This document shows, piece by piece, positions 1 to 8,941 of a stretch of DNA of 64,000 bases. The translations under genes were made by a program, and so were the position numbers. This DNA is from Campylobacter troglodytis (GTDB lineage Bacteria > Campylobacterota > Campylobacteria > Campylobacterales > Campylobacteraceae): the NCBI RefSeq assembly GCF_006864425.1, contig NZ_QHLI01000004.1, positions 23,479-87,478 on the forward strand. The letters are read 5' to 3'. How positions within the stretch are numbered: the stretch's first letter is position 1; every line of letters begins with the position of its first letter. The notes beneath the pieces are model-generated. The model worked only from the letters and a program-made list of their open reading frames with translations. It ran no database searches and had not been told where the DNA came from.

Positions 1-480
1 TTAAATTCAAAGTTTATAAAACTGTCAAGCAAAAAATTCACAAGGCTTCATTTTAAAAATTTCAAATTTAAAAGTGTAAATTCAAGCTTTTACAATTTGT
101 AAATTTTACAAAGTTCTTTATAAAATACCTAAGACTCATAATTTTTTTAAGAACAAAAAGAAAGTTCAAGTCAGCTATAAAATTCACAACTTCTTTTAAA
201 ATATAGGGAAAATTCAAACTGCATACAAAAAACTGAGGACAAACTTTTGCAAAAATAAAACTATGTAAAATTAAAAATTTTTTGTCAGCATTTTGCGATC
301 TGCAAGAACGCATCAAGTAGCTTAAAAAAAGCCAAATTTATCTTGTGAATTTTAGCCCACAAAATCAGCCTGAATTCACAAAAACACTCAAAATTCAACA
401 AAACTCAAGCAAAGCACACAGTTTGTGAAAATGACGCAAAATTCACAACAAAAAATTAATGTAAAAAATTTAGCGAATGT
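1..480. other. Intergenic AT-rich DNA, no supported gene
   Basis: I see no convincing gene. The stretch is very AT-rich and repeatedly carries the words AAATTCA and TTCACAA, as do other long intergenic regions here. One 82-codon minus-strand reading frame (68-316) has Phe/Lys/Asn-rich low-complexity composition and no clear ribosome-binding site, so I do not call it. Confidence 0.6.
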
Positions 481-506
481 AAAAAACGCCCTTAAAAAGA
501 GCGTTT
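481..506 (-). terminator. Rho-independent terminator after the TRL-like gene
   Basis: Inverted repeat AAACGC (484-489) with GCGTTT (501-506), extended inward by CTT/AAG across one mismatch. On the minus strand it runs into six T residues (486-481). It lies 10 bp past the stop codon of the lipoprotein gene. Confidence 0.8.
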
Positions 507-516
507 GGTAGTGAGT

Positions 517-819
517 TTAGTTGCCTTTAACTGTTGTAGTGTAAGTGCCAAAAAGTCCAAAAAAGTTGTTTACCTTAAAATCCACAGTTTGGATGTTAGA
601 AATGCTACCATTTTCAGCCGCTTTTGATACAGAACAATCGCCCATAGCCACTAGCCCAAGTATGCTTGTGCAGCTTGCCTCACCTGTTTTGCCACCTGAG
701 TTTGCATTGCCCGAGATAGGTAAGTTTATGCCTGTATAAAGCTGACCTGTTGGAAGTGGGGTTGCGCAAGCTGTAAATAAAACAGCAACTAAGGCTGTTA
801 CACCTAAAACCTTTTTCAT
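517..819 (-). CDS. TRL-like family lipoprotein
   Basis: A 100-residue exported protein. It has a short basic N-terminus, a hydrophobic core and a lipobox-like LFTAC with the modified Cys near residue 18, so it is probably lipid-anchored in the envelope. The body is Gly/Ser/Thr-rich, with LYTGINLPISGNANSG followed by a short Cys-containing segment and a C-terminal FFGLFGTYTTTVKG. This pattern fits the small TRL (tRNA-associated locus) family, whose function is not established. A ribosome-binding site (AAAGGAG) precedes the ATG. A good terminator follows the gene, so it is monocistronic. The family assignment rests on motif recall. Confidence 0.7.
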   Translation of the reverse strand: MKKVLGVTALVAVLFTACATPLPTGQLYTGINLPISGNANSGGKTGEASCTSILGLVAMGDCSVSKAAENGSISNIQTVDFKVNNFFGLFGTYTTTVKGN

Positions 820-912
820 TTTTTCTCCTTTGAAGAATAATTTTGTGATAAATCACAGTGAAAATATGGCATTTTTGTCTCTAAATTTGACTTAAATTTT
901 TATAAAAAATCG

Positions 913-933
913 TTTTTTTTTTTTTTTTTTTTT
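913..933. repeat. Homopolymeric T21 tract
   Basis: Twenty-one consecutive T on the plus strand, about 95 bp upstream of the TRL-like lipoprotein gene (which reads away from it) and 16 bp before a plus-strand TAAAAT box near 953. Tracts of this length are prone to slippage, so the length in the assembly may be a population average. Confidence 0.9.
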
Positions 934-1024
934 GTATGTGGCTTAAACTATGGTAAAATAGGATTTTGCATTGAGTGAGAAAATTTGAAACAGTTGCTTT
1001 TTAAAGATCTTTTGTAAAAATTTT

Positions 1025-1373
1025 AGCTAAAATTAAACCTAATAAAATCTTATCAACTTTAATAAATTTTGATAAATATTTGTTCCTCAAATTTTCACCT
1101 TAATTTACTTGCTTTTATAATGAAAAATCAAATTTTTGTTAATTGCATAAAATTTAGTTAAGCTAAACTTTTTTACACACAACCTTTATGAGGACTTTGA
1201 CAAACTTAGAGGGTTTTTTACCTTTAAATAAAGACTTCTTACAAAGTGAGGGCTTAAAAGGCGAAGTGAAAAATACTTTAAAAATTCTCTTATATTTGGC
1301 AAAATTTGAGAACAAAATTTTGTTTTTAATAGTCGTTAATTTAACAAGCCCTTGATTTAAGTTTAATTGAGCC
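1025..1373 (-). mobile_element. Decayed, internally deleted IS1595-type element
   Basis: The right boundary is TTAAGTTTAATTGAGCC (1357-1373) and the left boundary is the degenerate inverse AGCTAAAATTAAACCTAA (1025-1042). The left half matches the transposase 3' end of the copies at 8.9 and 9.7 kb (shared TTATCAACTTTAATAAA and TGATAAATATTT). The right half matches the 5' coding part (GCCAAATATAAGAG followed by ACTTCGCC on the reverse strand). The catalytic core is missing. A 72-codon frame at 1163-1381 is a remnant, not a gene. No target duplication is visible. Confidence 0.6.
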
Positions 1374-1478
1374 TTTTGCAAATAGTCCTTGTAAGGCTAA
1401 ATTTAAACTTGAATTTAAACTAAACCTAGTTTAAATCAAAGCCCTTTTTAATTTAAGATAGCCTTCAAAATACCCTTT

Positions 1479-1510
1479 GTTTCCAAAAAGTTTCCATCTG
1501 CTCTTATACT
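1479..1510 (+). promoter_or_regulatory. pho-box-like direct repeat and -10 box of pstS
   Basis: GTTTCCAAAAAGTTTCC (1479-1495) is a direct repeat with an 11-bp period. It is followed by TATACT at 1505-1510, spaced so that the repeat replaces a -35 element. From memory, the C. jejuni PhosR pho box is GTTTCnAAAAnGTTTC, and the match at 1479-1494 is exact. This predicts phosphate-limited induction by the PhosS/PhosR two-component system. The regulator is not in this window. Confidence 0.75.
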
Positions 1511-1541
1511 TTGGCTCAAATTTAAAGATTAAGGAGACAAA

Positions 1542-2540
1542 ATGAAGTTTAATGTAGCAGCACTTACACTCGCTTTTAGCGGTTTTTTAGCAGCCCAAGC
1601 AGCCGAGCTTAAAATCGCAGGCTCATCGACAGTATATCCCTTTACTAGCTTTGTGGCTGAGGAATATGCCATTACAAAGAAGGTGAAAACCCCCATAGTT
1701 GAAAGCTTAGGAACAGGTGGAGGCTTTAAGGTCTTTTGTGAGGGTAAGACGGACATCTCAAATGCCTCTCGTCCCATAAAATCAAGCGAATTTGAAACTT
1801 GTCAAAAAAATGGAGTAAACGAGATAGTAGGCGTTATGGTAGGTTATGACGGCATAGTTTTAGCTCAAAATAAAGCAAATGCACCCATAAATATCAAGCT
1901 TGAGCATCTATTTTTAGCCCTTGCAAAGGAAGTGCCTCAAAATGGCAAACTAGTTGCAAACCCCTACACAAAGTGGAGCGATATAGATAAATCCTTGCCA
2001 AATAGAAAGATCTCAATATATGGACCCCCATCAAGTTCAGGCACCAGAGACACTGTGGAGGAGCTTGTTTTAAGTAAAATTTCTGCTAAATTCACAGAAT
2101 ACGGCTCTCAGCAAGGAAAATACAAAACCATTCGTCAAGACAGTGCCTACATACCAAGCGGAGAAAATGATAATCTCATAGTAAGTAAGCTTACAGCTGA
2201 TAAAAATGCCTTTGGACTCTTTGGATATGGCTTTTTAGCAGGCAATAAAGACAAGATTAATGCTGTAAACATAGACGGTATAGCTGCTAGCGAGGAGAGC
2301 ATTTCTCAGGGCAAGTATGAGTTAGCAAGAAGCCTTTTTATCTATTTAAATGCTAAAAACAAAGAGGTCTTAGACTTTGCTAATTTATATATGAGCGATG
2401 ATTTGGCTAGTTTAGGAGGAGAGCTTTCAAAGATCGGACTTGTCCCACTTAGTAGCAAGGATCTAAAAGCTATGCAAACTCATATCAAAAAAGCTACTCG
2501 TTTAAACACCAAGCTAGTGAATTCAGGCAAGGTATTTTAA
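1542..2540 (+). CDS. pstS: Phosphate ABC transporter substrate-binding protein PstS
   Basis: A periplasmic phosphate-binding protein of 332 residues. Residues 1-20 form a signal peptide ending AAQA before AELKIAGSSTV. Anion-binding loops typical of the family are visible: GSSTVYPFT (about 27-35), GTGGGFKVFCEG (about 57-68) and SSSGTRDT (about 164-171). AAGGAG lies 5 bp before the ATG. In C. jejuni pstS heads a pstSCAB operon; here no pstC, pstA or pstB follows. The gene ends in a strong terminator and the next gene is a PiT permease. The ABC partners may be elsewhere, or the binding protein may be orphaned. The pho-box-like promoter supports a role in phosphate starvation. Confidence 0.9.
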   Translation: MKFNVAALTLAFSGFLAAQAAELKIAGSSTVYPFTSFVAEEYAITKKVKTPIVESLGTGGGFKVFCEGKTDISNASRPIKSSEFETCQKNGVNEIVGVMVGYDGIVLAQNKANAPINIKLEHLFLALAKEVPQNGKLVANPYTKWSDIDKSLPNRKISIYGPPSSSGTRDTVEELVLSKISAKFTEYGSQQGKYKTIRQDSAYIPSGENDNLIVSKLTADKNAFGLFGYGFLAGNKDKINAVNIDGIAASEESISQGKYELARSLFIYLNAKNKEVLDFANLYMSDDLASLGGELSKIGLVPLSSKDLKAMQTHIKKATRLNTKLVNSGKVF

Positions 2541-2545
2541 CCACT

Positions 2546-2597
2546 TAGGATTTATCAGCTTGGATTAACAGTTGATAAATCCTAGCAATATTTTTCC
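2546..2597 (+). terminator. Terminator of pstS
   Basis: Perfect 12-bp inverted repeat TAGGATTTATCA (2546-2557) and TGATAAATCCTA (2573-2584) with a 15-nt loop, followed by ATATTTTT. It separates pstS from the PiT gene. Confidence 0.8.
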
Positions 2598-2701
2598 CAC
2601 TTTTTATACATTTTCAGCAAAAATTTATCTTATTTTTATTATAATATTAAATTAATTGTGTTATAATTAAAAGAAAATAAATTATTAACAAAGGAGTTCT
2701 T

Positions 2702-4243
2702 TTGTTTAAGGAAAATGTCAGAGAGAATGCTATAGCTGTCTTGGTTTTTTTCATTTGTGCTGTTTGTTTTTATATATGGGGCTATTATTATGTGCCTGAT
2801 CATCATATGATCTTGTTTATACTAGCTAGCACCTTTGGCGTTTTTATGGCTTTTAACATAGGTGGAAATGATGTTGCAAATTCCTTTGGCACTAGCGTTG
2901 GAGCAAAGACAGTTACCATTAAACAAGCCTTAATCATAGCTGCTGTTTTTGAGCTAAGTGGGGCTGTATTTGCTGGTGGGGAGGTAACTAAGACCATAAG
3001 AAGTGGGATAGTTGTCTTTCCTGATGATCTAAATCCTATGCTCTTCGTGTTGATTATGCTCTCAGCCCTTTTAAGCTCTGGGGTTTGGATCTTCATAGCC
3101 ACCAAAAAAGCCCTACCCGTTTCTACAACGCATAGCATAGTAGGTGGGATAGTTGGTGCTAGTATGACCATGGGCTTTATACAGTTTAGCGGAACTGATA
3201 CTCTTTCTATGGTAAATTGGGCTGAGATGGGCAAGATCGCCTCAAGCTGGGTGCTTTCTCCTCTTTTAGGAGGCATTGCTTCTTATCTCATCTTTGCTTA
3301 TATACACAAAAAAATTCTAACCCCTTCTGATTCTTTAGGAGAAAAGCTTAAAGAGCTTAAGGCTAGCAAAAAAGAATTCAAAGAAGAATTTTTTGCAAAC
3401 ATAAAGCAAATGCCACAAAGTGAGCAAGTAAAAGAACTTAGTGCCATAGTCTTAGATGATGAGGAGGAAAGAGAAAAAAGCTTTTATAAAAAGAAGATGA
3501 AAGAGTATAAGGAAAAGGAAAAAGAACTTGATGTCTTTGCTGCTGCTAAGAAGCATATACCCTTTATAGGTTGTGTTGGAGCTGTGATTATCGCCTCTAT
3601 GCTTTTATTTAAGGGACTTGATAAGGTAAGCACCCTTAGTCTAGCACAAAATGTGTGGATCATCTTCATAATAGGCACTCTCACTTATATAATCACCTAC
3701 GCCGTGGTTACCATAGTTCGCAAAACAGAGCTAAACAAAACCATAGATAGAATTTTCTCTTGGTTTCAAATTTTTACAGCCTCTGCCTTTGCCTTTTCTC
3801 ACGGAGCAAATGACATAGCCAACGCACTTGGACCCTTTGCGGCTATACTTGATGTCTTTAAAAATGGGGTTATTAATCCATCCACCCCTGTGCCCTTTGT
3901 GGTTATGATCATGTTTGGTGTTTCTTTAGTTGTTGGACTTTGGTTTTTGGGAAAAGAGGTCATAGGCACTGTTGGTTCAAAGCTTGCTGAAATTCGCCCA
4001 ACCACAGGCTTTTCAGCTGAGCTAGGTGCTACCATTATAATCTTACTTGCCACAAAGCTTGGCATACCTGTAAGTTCTACTCACATACTCATAGGAGCTG
4101 TTTTAGGGATAGGAGTTTATGGCAAGAGTGCAAATTGGAGCATAATGAAGCCCATAGGCTTGGCTTGGGTTATAACCTTGCCTGCTGCTGGGCTTTTAGC
4201 AAGTGGGACCTTTTTAATCTTTAAGTTCATCTTGGAGCTCTAA
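2702..4243 (+). CDS. PiT-family inorganic phosphate transporter
   Basis: An integral membrane phosphate permease of 513 residues, driven by an ion gradient. The two inverted PiT signature repeats are present: NIGGNDVANSFGTSVGA (about 52-68) with PVSTTHSIVGG (about 139-149), and SHGANDIANALGPFAAI (about 364-380) with PVSSTHILIGA (about 455-465). A highly charged cytoplasmic loop lies between them at about 215-275. The start is TTG, chosen because AAGGAG sits 5 bp upstream and no in-frame ATG is near; a TTATAATT promoter element lies about 40 bp upstream. The 3' end overlaps the convergent Fe-S gene by 30 bp. The protein resembles the C. jejuni Cj1194 permease. Confidence 0.92.
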   Translation: MFKENVRENAIAVLVFFICAVCFYIWGYYYVPDHHMILFILASTFGVFMAFNIGGNDVANSFGTSVGAKTVTIKQALIIAAVFELSGAVFAGGEVTKTIRSGIVVFPDDLNPMLFVLIMLSALLSSGVWIFIATKKALPVSTTHSIVGGIVGASMTMGFIQFSGTDTLSMVNWAEMGKIASSWVLSPLLGGIASYLIFAYIHKKILTPSDSLGEKLKELKASKKEFKEEFFANIKQMPQSEQVKELSAIVLDDEEEREKSFYKKKMKEYKEKEKELDVFAAAKKHIPFIGCVGAVIIASMLLFKGLDKVSTLSLAQNVWIIFIIGTLTYIITYAVVTIVRKTELNKTIDRIFSWFQIFTASAFAFSHGANDIANALGPFAAILDVFKNGVINPSTPVPFVVMIMFGVSLVVGLWFLGKEVIGTVGSKLAEIRPTTGFSAELGATIIILLATKLGIPVSSTHILIGAVLGIGVYGKSANWSIMKPIGLAWVITLPAAGLLASGTFLIFKFILEL

Positions 4244-5539
4244 AACAGAGGCTATGAGTTCAAGGGGGTTTTTAAACAAAACCCCAGTCTTTTGATGCTC
4301 TAAGGCATTTGAAATTTGCATTCTACACGCTGAGCACTCAGCACTCACTATACTAGCACCGCTTTCTTTGATGTCTATTGCCTTTTTTATGCCTACCTTT
4401 AAGGCTAGATCAAAATGATTTGTTTGCATACTAACCCCACCAAAGCCACAGCAAGTATCAAGTTCTTTTAACTCAACAAGCTTAAAATTTGCCTTAAGCA
4501 AAGTTCTTGGTTCCTTAAACACGCCTTGCATCTTTCTTGCGTGGCAAGGATCATGGTAGGTTACAAGTAGCTCACTTTTGCCCTTGCTTTGAAGTAGATC
4601 TAATAGTTTTGTTTGACTGTAAAAATACTTTGTAGCCAGACAAATTCGACCAGCTACTGCCTTTGCCCTTTTAGCCCACTCGCTTTGGCCATTTAGCTCA
4701 AAAAAATGCTCATAATCTACATTTAACATAGCAGAACAAGTAGCCTCAGGCACTATTATAACCTCTAAGTTTTCAAGCTTTTTTTCAAAATAAACTATGT
4801 TTTTTTTGGCTAGCCTTGCTGAGTTATCAAAATCACCGGTGAAGTATTGAGGAGCACCACAGCAAGACTGTTCTTTTAAAAGATCCACATTTATCTTTAA
4901 TTCCTTGGCTATTTTTAAAACCGCCAAAGCCGTTGCTGTGTAGGCGTAATTTGAAAGGCAGCCCACAAAAAGCCCTATGCTTTTATCCCCTCCATTATCT
5001 ATGAAGCTAGGCTGGGTATTTAAAAAGCTTTTTTTGGTAAAAGAGAGTAAAAATCTTCCCCTTTTTATTAAAGGCAAAGTAAATCTAGCCCTCATACCTA
5101 AATTCTTATGAAGTTTGCCGTTTTTATCTACATTTTCAAAGCTATTGGCACCTTGAATTTTAAATCCACAGCTTTGAAAAACATAGCCAAATTTTGCTAC
5201 AAGATCCATGATCTTTCTCTTGCCAAGCAAAAAAAAGGCTAATCTCTTATACCAAGCTATTTTGTATTTTTTAGCTAGCTCAAAGCGAATGCCCTCAATG
5301 GCACTATCCACACGAATTCCAGTAGGACAAGCTTGAACGCAGTTAGTGCATAAAAAGCAAGATTCAAAGATCTTTTTTGCATTTTTATCAAGATCAAGCT
5401 CACCCTCTCTAACAGCAGCAATTAGATCCAAAAAGCCCCTAGGGCTTGTGGTCTCATCGGCATTTATGTCGTGTATGGTGCAAACTGGAACGCATTTTCC
5501 ACATTTAACACAGGTTCTTGTTATATCTTCGTAGCTCAT
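4214..5539 (-). CDS. (Fe-S)-binding oxidoreductase with two CCG domains
   Basis: A 441-residue protein of the GlpC/heterodisulfide-reductase-like family. The N-terminus has two ferredoxin-type 4Fe-4S clusters: CVKCGKCVPVC (about 10-20) and CFLCTNCVQACP (about 61-72). Two CCG domains follow, seen as QSCCGAPQYF (about 222) and DTCCGFGG (about 368), with HDPCHARKM between them. These domains normally bind further Fe-S clusters and pass electrons between a dehydrogenase and a carrier. The start codon lies 1 bp past the hemN stop, so the two genes form a translationally coupled operon, as with Cj0991c/Cj0992c in C. jejuni. The electron donor is not evident. It may serve the radical SAM HemN, but that is inference. 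Confidence 0.85.
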   Translation of the reverse strand: MSYEDITRTCVKCGKCVPVCTIHDINADETTSPRGFLDLIAAVREGELDLDKNAKKIFESCFLCTNCVQACPTGIRVDSAIEGIRFELAKKYKIAWYKRLAFFLLGKRKIMDLVAKFGYVFQSCGFKIQGANSFENVDKNGKLHKNLGMRARFTLPLIKRGRFLLSFTKKSFLNTQPSFIDNGGDKSIGLFVGCLSNYAYTATALAVLKIAKELKINVDLLKEQSCCGAPQYFTGDFDNSARLAKKNIVYFEKKLENLEVIIVPEATCSAMLNVDYEHFFELNGQSEWAKRAKAVAGRICLATKYFYSQTKLLDLLQSKGKSELLVTYHDPCHARKMQGVFKEPRTLLKANFKLVELKELDTCCGFGGVSMQTNHFDLALKVGIKKAIDIKESGASIVSAECSACRMQISNALEHQKTGVLFKNPLELIASVLELQDELKD

Positions 5540-5540
5540 C

Positions 5541-6896
5541 TTAGACCGTCTTTGAGAAAACTTTTTTTTCTTCGCTAAGTTTTTTCATATATTTATCAAA
5601 ACACATAGCCAAATTTCTTATCAGCAAAACCCCTGTTTCATTTACCTTTAAGCTATCTTTATCTACTGTGTAAAAATGCTTATACTCGCTTAAAAGCTCT
5701 AAGTCCTTTCTAAAATACTCAAAAAAACTCACCCCAAACCTAGCTTCTACACCCTTAATATCAAGGCTAAAATTTGCCATCAAACTCATTATAACAGCCT
5801 TTCTAAGCTCATCATCAAAATCAAGCAAAATCCCTCTTTCAAAGGGCAAAGAGCCATTATCAATGGCATTTTCATAGCTTGGCATATCCTTGAAATTTTG
5901 TGCGTAATGCCTTTGCCCCTCTCCTATGCTTGTTAAGCCTATGCCAAGTAGATCAGCTCCTTTTTTTGTGGTATAGCCTTGAAAATTTCTATGCAAACTG
6001 CCATTTTTAAGAGCCTTAAAAAGCTCATCGTCTTTTTTTGCAAAATGATCCATCCCCACCATCTCATAGCCATTTTCACCTAAAAAATGCTCGCAAAATT
6101 CTAAAATTTCAAGCTTGATATTGGGTCCGGGCAGATCCTTTTCATTGAATTTTCTCATATTTTTTTTAAGCCAAGGCACATGGGCATAGCTAAAAATCGC
6201 AAATCTATCAGGATCAAGCTCTAAGCCCTTTTTCAAGGTATTTTCAAAGCTTTTAAGACTTTGCAAAGGAAGCCCATAAATTAGATCCATATTTACACTT
6301 TTGATGCCATAAGTCCTTACTAAATTCACGGCTTCTTGGGTTAGCTCAAAGGATTGAATTCTATGAATTTCTTTTTGCACCCTCTCATCAAAGTCTTGCA
6401 CCCCAAAGCTTACACGGTTAAAGCCATTTTCTGTAAGCACCTTTGTTTGTTCCTCATTTAAAAAGCGAGGATCTATCTCACAGCTTAGCTCAGCCTTTTT
6501 GTCAAAATTCACAAAAATGCTCTTAATTTTTTCAATAAGCCTTTGAAGCTGATTTGCCGAAAAAAATGTCGGTGTTCCTCCTCCAAAGTGCATTTGAACG
6601 ACTTTGCGTTTGGTGTTTGTGAATTTTTCAAGTAGATCTAGTTCCTTAAAAAGATATCCCAAATATCTTTCTTTATTTTCATCCTTTGAGGTGTAAATGA
6701 CATTACAGCCGCAAAAATAACAAGCACTGCGACAAAAGGGCAGATGAAAATAAAGCGATAAATCCTTGCTTTGCTGCCTTAAAATTTGAAGATACTGCTC
6801 ATAGCTAAAATCCTTACTAAACTCAACAGCAGTAGGATAGCTAGTATATCTTGGTCCTGGCTTAGAAAATTTTACAAAAGCCTTATAATCTCTCAC
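5541..6896 (-). CDS. hemN: Oxygen-independent coproporphyrinogen III oxidase HemN
   Basis: A radical SAM enzyme that oxidatively decarboxylates coproporphyrinogen III to protoporphyrinogen IX under low oxygen; 451 residues, full length. PGPRYTSYPTAVEF opens the protein. The cluster motif is CRSACYFCGC (about 54-63, CX3CX2C plus the extra Cys of genuine HemN). It is followed by HFGGGTPTF (about 103) and RVSFGVQDF (about 162), and a HemN C-terminal domain is present. The extra Cys and the N-terminal motif favour true HemN over HemW. First gene of a two-gene operon with the Fe-S protein. Confidence 0.93.
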   Translation of the reverse strand: MRDYKAFVKFSKPGPRYTSYPTAVEFSKDFSYEQYLQILRQQSKDLSLYFHLPFCRSACYFCGCNVIYTSKDENKERYLGYLFKELDLLEKFTNTKRKVVQMHFGGGTPTFFSANQLQRLIEKIKSIFVNFDKKAELSCEIDPRFLNEEQTKVLTENGFNRVSFGVQDFDERVQKEIHRIQSFELTQEAVNLVRTYGIKSVNMDLIYGLPLQSLKSFENTLKKGLELDPDRFAIFSYAHVPWLKKNMRKFNEKDLPGPNIKLEILEFCEHFLGENGYEMVGMDHFAKKDDELFKALKNGSLHRNFQGYTTKKGADLLGIGLTSIGEGQRHYAQNFKDMPSYENAIDNGSLPFERGILLDFDDELRKAVIMSLMANFSLDIKGVEARFGVSFFEYFRKDLELLSEYKHFYTVDKDSLKVNETGVLLIRNLAMCFDKYMKKLSEEKKVFSKTV

Positions 6897-7153
6897 TTTA
6901 ATAATCCTTGTTGTTTTAAAATATTTCTTTGTTTTTTTGAATTTTTGTGAATTTTCGTTGAAGTCTTATAAAAAATTCACACTTTTTCTAAAAACCTTAA
7001 AAAATTCAAGCAAAACATCTAAAAAATTCATAAAATTCCGCAATAAAAACGCCACAGCGAAAATTTACACCTTTTAATGTAAAATCCACAAATTCGTTTA
7101 ATAGTGTGAATTTTCCGTAAATTTAAAATTTAAGGCACAGAATTTGGAGTTAG

Positions 7154-7217
7154 AAAATGATTTTTGTGCGTGAAGGCTAGACTAAAAAATGTCTGATAAA
7201 CGCACAAAAATCATTTT
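7154..7217. repeat. Perfect 18-bp inverted repeat between hemN and the UPF0763 gene
   Basis: AAAATGATTTTTGTGCGT (7154-7171) and its exact reverse complement (7200-7217) flank a 28-nt loop. The repeat lies in the 416-bp gap upstream of hemN and downstream of the UPF0763 gene. There is no T-run at either end, so it is not a standard terminator. It could be a small hairpin RNA, a regulator-binding palindrome or a relic of a mobile element. The rest of the gap is AT-rich and carries AAATTCA words. Confidence 0.75.
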
Positions 7218-7312
7218 ATAGCCCAAAGCCTGGCCAAATTCAAAAATCTCACAAGAAAAACTAAAATTCTCAAAACACACTCAAAACTCACGCACAAATT
7301 CAGCTAAATCAA

Positions 7313-7795
7313 CTACCCCTCTAAATTTCCCCTTGACATCATAGCCTCCATATCCACAAAGAGATTAGGATGTTGCATTCTAAGATCGCTTAATAATTTA
7401 TCCAAATCAATGCTCATCTCCATAAGCCCTCCCTTAGCCTGTCTTTTAATCTCATCCATAGCCACTATCCAAGCATCATTAAAATCAATGGGAATGTGCT
7501 GATAAATAGCCTTTTCAAGCCTTAGCTCAAAATTTTCCTTTTGAAGCTGCTTTAAGCCCTCAAGCATATTTTTAAGGCTTGCTATGGATATGACTGTGTG
7601 AATTTTATCTTGCTCATCGATTACAAACCAAGGCTCAGGCGCATCCCAATGCCCGCTTTTAAGGCTTAGAGTTTTTTCTTTATCCTTGCTAGCTATTATT
7701 TCAAGCACTGTTTGATCGGATTTTTTTATGCCTAAGGAGCTTGAAAATTCATTGATCTTTTCCATAGAAGTGCTTGTTTTTTGTATATCTTTCAT
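7313..7795 (-). CDS. UPF0763/DUF2603 family protein
   Basis: A 160-residue cytoplasmic protein of unknown function, restricted as far as I know to Campylobacterota (Cj0994c-like). No signal peptide or membrane segment is visible. Residues about 75-105 form a likely coiled coil (NMLEGLKQLQKENFELRLEK). I start at the ATG of MKDIQKTS because AAGGATCC lies just upstream of it; the reading frame stays open 12 codons further without a better ribosome site. The position beside hemN matches the C. jejuni order. Confidence 0.75.
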   Translation of the reverse strand: MKDIQKTSTSMEKINEFSSSLGIKKSDQTVLEIIASKDKEKTLSLKSGHWDAPEPWFVIDEQDKIHTVISIASLKNMLEGLKQLQKENFELRLEKAIYQHIPIDFNDAWIVAMDEIKRQAKGGLMEMSIDLDKLLSDLRMQHPNLFVDMEAMMSRGNLEG

Positions 7796-7934
7796 CTTGG
7801 ATCCTTTCAACTTGCTATGTAATTGTAGCACTTTTGTGTTTATCTAAGCTTAACTTGCACAAGAATTTAGCCTACTTTTGTATAATATTAACCTATTTTT
7901 AAGCATATTGCGGTTTTGAATTTTAAGGAATTTT

Positions 7935-8939
7935 ATGATTGGCATAGATCTAGGCTCAAATACCCTAAGAGCCATTGAAATGAATGAGGAATTTCAAACT
8001 CTTAAAGAGGCTGAGTTTATAATAGGGGCTGCTAAAAATCTAGAAAAAACAGGGCGCATAGAAACTGAGGCTCTTGAAAGATTAAAAAATGCCTTATTTG
8101 AGCTTAAAAAGCAAGGCTTTGATCTAAAAAATGCCAACTCAGTAGCCACAGCTGCCTTTCGCAAGGCTAGTAATACAAATGAAATTTTTGAAAATTTAAA
8201 GACTGAGTTTGGGATTAAATTTAGGGTGATTGAGGCAAAAGAGGAGGCGAGATTAAGCATTTTGGGTATGAAAAATGCCTTAAAGAAAGTTGGCTTTAAA
8301 GAAACTAGGCTTGCTTTTTGTGATTTGGGGGGTGCAAGTTGCGAATTATCCTTTGATAAAGAGCTTCAAAGCTTTGATTTTGGTATCATTTCTTTTTATG
8401 AGAGAGTAAGTTCTGTTTTAAATTCAAGCCCTGAATTTAACCTAAAAATTAATAATTTATCTAAGCTTGAAAGAAAAAAGAGAAATAAAATTCAAGCCTT
8501 ATTTGCAAGAAAAAAGGATAAAAGGCTAAAACTTCATTTTTTATTAGAAGATAAGCTTTTAAGAGCCCTTGCCTTTAAGGCTTTTGAGGAGATTAGGCTA
8601 GCAAGAAAGCAGCTAGTGTCATTTAAGGCTAACTTTGTGGTGCTAAATTCTGGTGTGCCAACCACAGTTTCAGCCTTAAAACAGGGCATAAATTATGAGG
8701 ATTATGAAGCAAGGCTTATTAATGGCAAGTTTTTAAGGAGGGGGGATTTTTTGTTTTGGGGGCTTAAAATTTGGCAAATGAGTAAGGATGAAGCAAATTT
8801 AAGGGTAGGTAAAAACCGTAAAAACTATTTAGTTGCTGGGTGTTTTTTGCTTTATGCCTTGTTTGAGAAAGAAAGGCTGGTGGTTGTTGATGAGGGGCTA
8901 AGAGAGGGTGCTTGCATAGAGGCTTTAACTCAAATTTAA
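7935..8939 (+). CDS. Ppx/GppA phosphatase family protein
   Basis: A 334-residue member of the exopolyphosphatase / pppGpp phosphohydrolase family with the actin-like ATPase fold. Motifs: MIGIDLGSNTLRAIE at the N-terminus (phosphate 1 loop), EAKEEARLS (about 109) with the catalytic-type Glu, CDLGGASCELSF (about 133; the family norm is DIGGGS) and NSGVPTTVSAL (about 239). The length fits a two-domain protein without the C-terminal HD domain of long Ppx. A TATAAT box lies about 50 bp upstream. The stop codon sits inside the 8-bp target duplication of the IS element that follows, so the C-terminus was not disrupted. Whether it acts on polyphosphate or on pppGpp is open. Confidence 0.88.
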   Translation: MIGIDLGSNTLRAIEMNEEFQTLKEAEFIIGAAKNLEKTGRIETEALERLKNALFELKKQGFDLKNANSVATAAFRKASNTNEIFENLKTEFGIKFRVIEAKEEARLSILGMKNALKKVGFKETRLAFCDLGGASCELSFDKELQSFDFGIISFYERVSSVLNSSPEFNLKINNLSKLERKKRNKIQALFARKKDKRLKLHFLLEDKLLRALAFKAFEEIRLARKQLVSFKANFVVLNSGVPTTVSALKQGINYEDYEARLINGKFLRRGDFLFWGLKIWQMSKDEANLRVGKNRKNYLVAGCFLLYALFEKERLVVVDEGLREGACIEALTQI

Positions 8940-8941
8940 TA

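Noticed and set aside
68..316. 82-codon minus-strand reading frame at the window start
   Set aside because: Low-complexity Phe/Lys/Asn composition, no ribosome site, no recognisable motif.
1163..1381. 72-codon minus-strand frame
   Set aside because: It is translated IS1595 remnant, bounded by the worn end repeat at 1357-1373.
2803..3276. 157-codon minus-strand frame inside the PiT gene
   Set aside because: Antisense shadow of the first PiT repeat.
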